Source: CAIVND01 sp035532075
Lineage (GTDB): Bacteria; Actinomycetota; Acidimicrobiia; Acidimicrobiales; Bog-793
Direction: 5' to 3'
NCBI GenBank assembly: GCA_035532075.1
Contig: DATKRV010000045.1
Location: forward strand, 1-13,411
DNA: 13,411 bases
In this document: in pieces, positions 8,624 through 13,411 of the stretch
How the letters are laid out: each line of letters opens with the position of its first letter
Numbering within the stretch: position 1 is the first letter of the stretch
The notes under the pieces: model-generated
The model's database searches: none
What the model was told of the DNA's origin: nothing
Seen by the model: only the letters and a program-made list of their open reading frames with translations
Translations under genes and position numbers: made by a program

Positions 8624-9008
8624 TGTGGCTTCATCATAACGCCGGCGTTTCGAGGTTTTTACATCTCGGCGGTGCGGATGATCCATGGGGAATGTCGTCA
8701 TCCCGAGTTGTTACGCGAAGCCCGTGCTTTGGATCAATGGTGACGCAACCGCAATTCTTCCCGGCGCGGGTGTCGTGGGGCCGAGTGGTAAAGATGGGGG
8801 CATCGCCGCTTGCACACCCACCTGTAACCATGTTGCATTGGTGACACATTGGCTCCTCTGTCGGGAGAAATTGGCGGTATTGACGATGCGGCGTGTCCAG
8901 GTCCTGGCAGGCATCGGCCGGGAGGTTGAGTGACAGGTAGAGCTCGACACTGCTGTGGCGCTAGGCATCGACTCAAATTCAGCCGTTCTGGTGCCGTTAA
9001 AGACGCTG
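8624..9008. other. Divergent intergenic region
   Basis: 385 bases separate the two divergent genes (starts at 8623 and 9009). It should hold promoters for both; a -10-like TATGAT for the minus gene is annotated separately. For the plus gene I see no clean -35/-10 pair. GTG at 8955 could extend that gene by 18 codons. A plus-strand frame at 8685-8933 encodes 82 residues of ordinary-looking composition but has no domain and overlaps the likely promoter. Confidence 0.45.
8633..8638 (-). promoter_or_regulatory. -10-like element (TATGAT) for the 7691-8623 gene
   Basis: On the minus strand TATGAT ends 9 bases before the ATG at 8623. That spacing would give a nearly leaderless transcript, which fits the absence of a ribosome-binding site. 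No clear -35 hexamer is seen 16-18 bases further upstream. If transcription starts here, the longer starts at 8686 and 8701 are excluded. Confidence 0.35.
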
Positions 9009-11444
9009 ATGACAGAGAACCCAAGGGACGCGCAGCTCGACATCATCAGGGTGTCGTCTGAAGCGGATCGTCTGAAGTCTGCGGGCACGACGCGTCGTCG
9101 CTTCGTCATCGGTTCTCTTACACTCGTCGCAATCATCCTTGGTCTTGTGCGAGTGACAAGCCCTTGGACCCTCGGTTTCGTCACGGTAGCGGCGCCATTG
9201 GTGGCGATGTTTGGAGTGTATCGGTATCGGCCCAAACCGGTGTGGCCGTGGGTGATGATCCTGGTCGCGTTGTCTTTGTTTGTCGCTGAGGGGATCCTTC
9301 GAGCGCATTTCAATACCCTTGGCAACCTAACGCCTCATCGAAACCATCTTCCCGACCTTGTCTCGCTCTCTGGGTACGCGCTCTTAACTGCCGCGCTTTA
9401 CGGCTTTTTGATCTCACGTTCGCAGGCGAAGAGACGACGCTTTGGGGTCGTCTACGACGGAGTCATCACGGCTCTCGCGTTTCTTGCAATTTCATGGGTA
9501 TTTCTGATTGAACCTGCTCTGAGCCGAAGAGGACCACCAAACTTGGTTGAGGTCATTCTTGTTTCGTATCCTGCCATTTCGGTATTTTTGCTCGTTGCCA
9601 CCTTTCAGATTGCATTTTCCCCCGACCATCAGCGCTGCGAGTGCGAGAGGTTTATTTTCTTCTCGTTGGTGTGGCTTTTTATCGGTGATTTCTGTTATCT
9701 GTGTGCCGAGCTGCACCTAATTTCCCCGGCAAACGTTCTCGTAAACGTTCCCTTCATCATCTCCTATACCGCTGTGATCGCGGCGATGCTTGAGCCTTCG
9801 ATGAAATCACTTTTTTCACCAAGACTTGAAGAAAGTGCACCTTGGAATCCGACCAGGGTCGTACTCGTCGCGGTCGGGTTCGGCACCCCATCCCTGCTTT
9901 TTCTCCGGCTGGAAAACGAGAATTTTGACACTCGCCTGGGCCTCTTTATCACGGTGATGTTGCTGAGCGGATTTGCGATCCTGCAAATTGTCCGCGCGCT
10001 CTGCGACGTTGAAAGGTCAGAGTCGAGGTTGCAGTATCAGGCAGATCACGACGCCTTGACAGGACTTCCTAATCGCCGGTATTTGGAGCGCCATCTCGAA
10101 CGATCCCTGGAGGGTCTTTCGCCTGACGGCGGGGAAAAGATTGGTGTTCTCTTTCTCGATCTTGACCGCTTCAAGATCATCAATGACACCCTTGGACATG
10201 CTCAAGGCGATGCTCTTCTCATCCAGGTCGCCCGACGTCTGCAGGCAAGTATCCGACCCAACGACCTCGTCACGCGAATAGGGGGAGACGAGTTTGTCAT
10301 CGTCCTTGGCAAGGCTGCCTCTGTCGAGAATGCCAGTGAGTTTGCGAACCGGCTGCGTCGAAGTTTCAGAGCCTCATTCAATGTTGCGGAGGTTGAATTT
10401 GTCGTCTCGGTAAGCATTGGACTCGCGTTCAATCGGTCGACAGAGCGTGCCCGTGATGGAGATGGATTTAGTGAAGTTGAAATTCTTCTTCGCGAAGCCG
10501 ATACCGCGATGTATCAGGCGAAAGACGGTGGTCGGGATTCGATAGCCGTCTATGAAGATTCGATGCGTGCGAGCGTCATCGAGCGCGTCGAACTAGAACG
10601 CGATCTTCGACACGCAGTGCGTAGGGGAGAGCTTCACCTCGTCTTCCAGCCAATCGTGGACATGAAGGACCATCAGGTATTCGGCGTGGAGGCGTTGGTT
10701 CGGTGGTCGCATCCCACGTTTGGCATCCTTCTTCCGGGACGTTTCATTCACCTTGCCGAAGAGACGGATCTCATCAACGAGATCGGCTTATGGGTGCTCG
10801 ATGAAGCACTTCGCGTACTCGCCATAAGCCGCAAGATGCCCCGTATGGAGCATCTCACGGTCTCAGTAAATCTCTCCGTCAACCAGCTCCGCGATGAACT
10901 TCTGGTTGAGCGTGTTGCCCAGATGTTGGCGACCCATGGACTGGCAGCCTCGTCGCTCTGTCTTGAACTTCCTGAATCAGAGATCAGTAGAGATCCAGCG
11001 TCCGTGATAAAGACACTCAACGCGCTTCGCGGACTTGGAATCACACTTGCCGTAGACAATTTCGGAACGCAATATTCTTCTCTCTCGTACCTCCAGCGCC
11101 TCCCCTTTGATGTCCTGAAGATTGACTGCAGTTTTGTCAAGCCGTTGAACGAGGAAAATAAGGTTTCGGGATCTCTTATCGCCGCGATCGTGGCAATGGC
11201 CGAGGCGCTTGGTATCCGGACCATCGTCGAAGGGGTAGAGACGATGGAACAGGCAAGGCGCCTTCGTGCGATTGGCTGTTCGGTCGCACAGGGATATTTT
11301 TACGCCAGTCCTTCGCGCATCGACCAGCTCCCTGATGTATTGAACCTGTTGTCGATCCGTAGCCGAGGCGCAACCCTCGATCGAGTGAACAGCGACGAAA
11401 TCTTCGACCATGCGGAAATGAGTTCGCTCGGGTACGGGACATAA
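9009..11444 (+). CDS. Ten-helix membrane GGDEF-EAL protein; GGDEF intact, EAL altered
   Basis: This encodes 811 residues from the ATG at 9009; GTG at 8955 is in frame but adds unconvincing sequence. Ten hydrophobic segments fill residues about 32-335, so both ends should be cytoplasmic. I cannot match this sensor region to a named MASE-type domain. GGDEF: HDALTGLPNR (347-356), then FLDLDRFKIINDTLGH, then a canonical GGDEF at 425-429 with the inhibitory site RPND at 416-419. It should make c-di-GMP from two GTP and be feedback-inhibited. EAL (about 525-790): E561-A-L, E653, K704 and E741 are kept. The DDFG motif is VDNFG (D683, N684), and ELTES is ELPES. Losing the second aspartate, a metal ligand, should weaken or abolish phosphodiesterase activity. 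The net role is therefore probably diguanylate cyclase, with the EAL perhaps a c-di-GMP-binding module. It ends 24 bases before the convergent GNAT gene. Confidence 0.9.
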   Translation: MTENPRDAQLDIIRVSSEADRLKSAGTTRRRFVIGSLTLVAIILGLVRVTSPWTLGFVTVAAPLVAMFGVYRYRPKPVWPWVMILVALSLFVAEGILRAHFNTLGNLTPHRNHLPDLVSLSGYALLTAALYGFLISRSQAKRRRFGVVYDGVITALAFLAISWVFLIEPALSRRGPPNLVEVILVSYPAISVFLLVATFQIAFSPDHQRCECERFIFFSLVWLFIGDFCYLCAELHLISPANVLVNVPFIISYTAVIAAMLEPSMKSLFSPRLEESAPWNPTRVVLVAVGFGTPSLLFLRLENENFDTRLGLFITVMLLSGFAILQIVRALCDVERSESRLQYQADHDALTGLPNRRYLERHLERSLEGLSPDGGEKIGVLFLDLDRFKIINDTLGHAQGDALLIQVARRLQASIRPNDLVTRIGGDEFVIVLGKAASVENASEFANRLRRSFRASFNVAEVEFVVSVSIGLAFNRSTERARDGDGFSEVEILLREADTAMYQAKDGGRDSIAVYEDSMRASVIERVELERDLRHAVRRGELHLVFQPIVDMKDHQVFGVEALVRWSHPTFGILLPGRFIHLAEETDLINEIGLWVLDEALRVLAISRKMPRMEHLTVSVNLSVNQLRDELLVERVAQMLATHGLAASSLCLELPESEISRDPASVIKTLNALRGLGITLAVDNFGTQYSSLSYLQRLPFDVLKIDCSFVKPLNEENKVSGSLIAAIVAMAEALGIRTIVEGVETMEQARRLRAIGCSVAQGYFYASPSRIDQLPDVLNLLSIRSRGATLDRVNSDEIFDHAEMSSLGYGT

Positions 11445-11468
11445 CCCATTTTCATCACCGGCGGTGGC

Positions 11469-12293
11469 TTATCGCGCAATTCGTGGAGCTGGTCTCTTGA
11501 CATTGTCGGACGCTTTGATGTCGAGCAGTCCCTGAACCCTGCCTATTGCTGAAGGCAGATCTATCTGGCGAAGTGCGGGTTTGATGGTCGAACCCACGTA
11601 GATCATTTCGTGAAGTACCGAGTCGTTCTCTCTGGTCTCTGCCTCGGCGATCTGGAGCGCACAACAAGCCGGAACACTTCGTGCCGATCCGAGGTAGGAA
11701 CGTTCTTCTGCGAGGGCGACGAAACATCGTCGCAGTTGAAGGCGAATAAGACGATAAACAGCATAGTCCAAGATGGCGACGAGCCACTTCACCTCAAAAT
11801 ATCGTCCCAGCCGGGCGACCACCTGGTAGAGACCGATGTGCATCAAGCCGAGTGACGCGGCAGTCCGATATTCACGGCTGACGGCGAGCGTTGCAATATC
11901 CCAAGATTGATTCGGGTCGTAGTCGAATCCTGCCTCTTTGAATAGTGTCGCGGCTCGTCTTCCCCAGACTGGCTCGATATCGAGAAGACTCTTGAGTCCC
12001 GGACCACCCTCAACAGGAAGAATGAGGCGCATCATGCCAGCGCACTCTCTGCGACGGTGATCGATGACGCACACGAAGATGCTCGCGCTATCAAAATGAT
12101 GGTATTCGTCAAAGAGCAGGGACGGTGTGTTGTTGAATGCTTCGAGGAAGACAGTTCGTTCAAGGTCACGCGCAATCTCGGCACCTGGCTCATCGTTTAA
12201 GAAAAGATAAGTTCCAAAAGGTTCTGGCGCTGAAACGTCAATCGATGAGGCTATTAACTTTTTGATGTCGAGGGTGTGGGGGATCGGATTCAT
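11469..12293 (-). CDS. GNAT-fold N-acyltransferase-like protein (autoinducer-synthase / N-acyl amino acid synthase type)
   Basis: This encodes 274 residues from the ATG at 12293, preceded by GAGG 11 bases upstream; a longer frame to 12488 is rejected because it overlaps the upstream gene. Residues about 45-110 follow the LuxI/FeeM-style layout: ERTVFLEAF, FDEYHHFDSASIFVCVID, then AGMMRLILP and GPGLKSLLD. Residues 131-200 resemble the second half of a GNAT fold: WDIATLAVSREYRTAASLG, then LYQVVARLGRYFEVKWLVAILD and FVALAEERSYLGSA. Such enzymes transfer an acyl chain from ACP or CoA to an amine such as SAM or an amino acid. The substrate here is unknown. No signal peptide is visible, so it is cytoplasmic. 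It starts 16 bases after the AdoMetDC-like gene stops, so the two form an operon. The fold is inferred from pattern, not from a search. Confidence 0.65.
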   Translation of the reverse strand: MNPIPHTLDIKKLIASSIDVSAPEPFGTYLFLNDEPGAEIARDLERTVFLEAFNNTPSLLFDEYHHFDSASIFVCVIDHRRRECAGMMRLILPVEGGPGLKSLLDIEPVWGRRAATLFKEAGFDYDPNQSWDIATLAVSREYRTAASLGLMHIGLYQVVARLGRYFEVKWLVAILDYAVYRLIRLQLRRCFVALAEERSYLGSARSVPACCALQIAEAETRENDSVLHEMIYVGSTIKPALRQIDLPSAIGRVQGLLDIKASDNVKRPAPRIAR

Positions 12294-12309
12294 TTGAGAG
12301 GAGACCTCG

Positions 12310-12687
12310 TTAAAACTCCTTGGCCACGACCTCCTCAGCGGCAAAGAAGGCGCTCGTAAATTCGGTGACCATTTCTTTATCAAACTCAGCACAGGCATAG
12401 ATGTCGACGCTGAAGAAGAGGAGCGGTTTTTCCCAAGCGTAGAGGTGCGCACCAGATGCCTCCCAGTGCACCCAGCCGGCCCATCCATATCTATCGGAGT
12501 TGTGTGTTACCGGTTCGTTGAGGCGTTGCATGCGACAGACGACCGATAGAGACCGGAGATAGCACTCGATCTCGGGTGCTGTGATCGGTTTTGGACAATA
12601 TCCTTCAATCACGAGACGCTGGCGATAGATCGGGGGTGCAAGATCCGGGAGTTGTTCATCTTTTTCATATATATGAATTACACCCAT
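12310..12687 (-). CDS. S-adenosylmethionine decarboxylase-like (SpeH-fold) protein
   Basis: This encodes 125 residues from the ATG at 12687. A GTG at 12744 is in frame, but that region overlaps EAL remnant sequence on the other strand. The diagnostic segment is at 71-103: GWVHWEASGAHLYAWEKP, then LFFSVDIYACAEFD. This aligns with the prokaryotic AdoMetDC pattern ESHLSIHTWPE...VDVFTCG. The processing Ser (78) and the active-site Cys (99) are kept. The His five residues after the Ser is Tyr (83), and the preceding Glu is Ala (77). Classical enzymes self-cleave at that Ser to form pyruvoyl and decarboxylate SAM for spermidine synthesis. With these changes it may process differently or bind SAM without decarboxylating it. 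No spermidine synthase gene is nearby. It is first in an operon with the GNAT-fold gene. Confidence 0.65.
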   Translation of the reverse strand: MGVIHIYEKDEQLPDLAPPIYRQRLVIEGYCPKPITAPEIECYLRSLSVVCRMQRLNEPVTHNSDRYGWAGWVHWEASGAHLYAWEKPLLFFSVDIYACAEFDKEMVTEFTSAFFAAEEVVAKEF

Positions 12688-12693
12688 GTGATT

Positions 12694-12699
12694 AGAGTA
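12694..12699 (-). promoter_or_regulatory. -10-like element (TACTCT) placed for a leaderless mRNA
   Basis: On the minus strand TACTCT fits the actinobacterial TANNNT -10 pattern. It ends exactly 6 bases before the ATG at 12687, so transcription would begin at or next to the start codon. No ribosome-binding site is present there, which agrees. The -35 region is unclear. Confidence 0.35.
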
Positions 12700-12731
12700 G
12701 CAGTGGTGTCCTTTGTAAGGCCGTGATACCG

Positions 12732-13098
12732 CAAGGGTGCGCACGAAGCGTTCGGATTCCTATGAGATCGGTGACTCCTGTACAAAGTGTTCTTCGCTCT
12801 CGCATCGCACGTCACCTCCGATCGGCGAGTTGAAGATCGGTGTGTCTGGCATCGGTGGTTGCATTGACAAACGAACGGATGCCGGCGATCACCTCGTGGC
12901 GATCCTGACAATCGCTCGCACGGAGTTACGCCCACCGTGGAGGGCGTCGAAAGCGAGGCATTGCTGATTGGACTCCACACGCTGGGTAGTGAATCGGGTC
13001 AGGGCGTGCTCTTTGAAAGGCGACTGTTGCCCGGGAATGCGCTGTTGAGAGGACGAGCGCTCCAAGACCACCGTTCTGGTTGGAACAGTCGACGGTGA
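12732..13098 (+). pseudogene. Frameshifted remnant of an EAL domain C-terminal half
   Basis: Two plus-strand frames together match the end of the EAL domain in the 1905-5897 gene. Frame A (about 12764-12912) reads EIGDSCTKCSSLS, PPIGELKIG and LVAILTI, against AIDDFGTKYSSLS, LPIDELKID and VSAILTI. Frame B (12913-13098) reads RSHGVTPTVEGVESEALLI, then SGQGVLFERRLLP, against RSLGLTVTAEGVETEAQLI and SVQGYLFEKPLLP. The frames join where about 4 bases (the TGGA of the paralogue) are missing near 12911. DDFG is destroyed, while the Lys, Glu and Gln landmarks survive. Similarity fades upstream of 12764 and may reach 12732 or a little further. No GGDEF or N-terminal EAL part is visible, so it is both truncated and frameshifted and almost certainly inactive. 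Confidence 0.75.
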
Positions 13099-13138
13099 CC
13101 GGAATTTTTCACAGCGGGTACACAGTTTGGACCCCAAT

Positions 13139-13160
13139 TGCCCGTATTGTGGGCATTTTT
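13139..13160 (+). terminator. Weak intrinsic terminator after the EAL remnant
   Basis: TGCCC (13139-13143) and GGGCA (13151-13155) form a 5-base-pair stem with a 7-base loop, followed at once by five T. It lies about 40 bases past the remnant's stop codon, as expected for the terminator of the original EAL gene. The stem is short, so strength is uncertain. Confidence 0.4.
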
Positions 13161-13326
13161 GTATCCCGTGGAGGGAGAATATGCAACAATTCGTAATATT
13201 ACTGCAATGTCGAGCTGGGTTGTATAGAGTCGTGTTACCTGGGTAATCCACTGGGCACACACGACGATTGACTAGCCCTGATCTTTCACGAGACTCTGTG
13301 AGCTAACTGACGCGTATCCGCGAAAA

Positions 13327-13386
13327 GGCCCTTCTTGCAGGCGAGACTGTTGTTGTCAACGCAACAGGAACCCAACAAGAAGGGCC
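13327..13386 (+). repeat. Long-range hairpin covering a ribosome-binding site
   Basis: GGCCCTTCTTG (13327-13337) pairs perfectly with CAAGAAGGGCC (13376-13386). Between them CTGTTG (13347-13352) pairs with CAACAG (13362-13367), giving a nested stem. The right arm contains AAGAAGGG, the only ribosome-binding-site-like sequence before the ATG at 13396. In RNA the stem would hide it. Leader hairpins of this kind are known to limit transposase translation from read-through transcripts. Confidence 0.5.
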
Positions 13387-13395
13387 ACTTCCAAG

Positions 13396-13411
13396 ATGAA
13401 AACTACCAGTG
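13396..13411 (+). CDS. Possible start of a transposase gene (cut by the window edge)
   Basis: Only the first codons (MKTTS) are inside the window. The ATG follows the AAGAAGGG of the preceding hairpin by 11 bases. A short MKTT-type beginning after a structured leader is compatible with an IS1380-type DDE transposase in actinobacteria. Five residues cannot establish that, and any other gene could begin here. Confidence 0.25.

Noticed and set aside
8780..8830. Possible tRNA-like stretch (GCCGAGTGGTAAAGATGG)
   Set aside because: There is no T-arm GTTCRANYC sequence, acceptor pairing or CCA-compatible end, so the resemblance to a D-arm is accidental.
8711..9325. 204-codon minus-strand open frame
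   Set aside because: It overlaps the start and membrane-coding part of the well-supported GGDEF-EAL gene. It is rich in Arg, Thr and Ser as expected for an antisense frame and has no domain.
12294..12488. Longer N-terminus for the GNAT-fold protein
   Set aside because: The extension overlaps the AdoMetDC-like gene in another frame and is low-complexity (Ser/Arg-rich). The ATG at 12293 has a ribosome-binding site and directly follows the upstream stop.

Overview
The window comes from a bacterium of moderate-to-high GC whose proteins look actinobacterial in flavour. Acidimicrobiia is only a guess. There is no rRNA, tRNA or CRISPR array. The recurring theme is cyclic di-GMP signalling: three GGDEF and/or EAL genes plus a decayed EAL fragment. 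To these is added a two-gene operon that looks able to make a small, SAM-related acylated molecule.

Layout, left to right. Positions 1-1904 are gene-poor. They hold an operator-like palindrome at the edge, one plausible small minus-strand gene (159-464) and about 1.4 kb in which no reading frame convinces. Positions 1905-5897 carry a very large plus-strand gene. It encodes a signal sequence, IPT/TIG and Ig-like surface domains, membrane segments, a degenerate GGDEF domain and an EAL domain with all key residues. About 580 bases without a clear gene follow. Then come two minus-strand genes: a GAF-GGDEF protein with a damaged signature and a clipped C-terminus (6482-7453), and an unrecognised coiled-coil plus helical protein (7691-8623). 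Divergent from these, 9009-11444 encodes a ten-helix membrane protein with an intact GGDEF and an EAL domain that lost one metal-site aspartate. Convergent with it is a minus-strand operon: an AdoMet-decarboxylase-like protein (12310-12687) followed by a LuxI/FeeM-like GNAT-fold protein (11469-12293). Beyond it lies a frameshifted EAL remnant (about 12732-13098), a weak terminator, and at the right edge a leader hairpin with what may be the first codons of a transposase.

Working model (inference). The two large enzymes have complementary lesions. The surface-domain protein keeps only the c-di-GMP-degrading half, and the ten-helix protein keeps the synthesising half. The GAF protein is more likely a c-di-GMP or ligand responder than an enzyme. 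The SpeH-like/GNAT pair could supply a diffusible signal feeding into the same decision, but nothing in the sequence proves that link. The EAL remnant resembles the EAL domain of the first gene more than that of the third. This points to past duplication and decay beside a possible insertion sequence.
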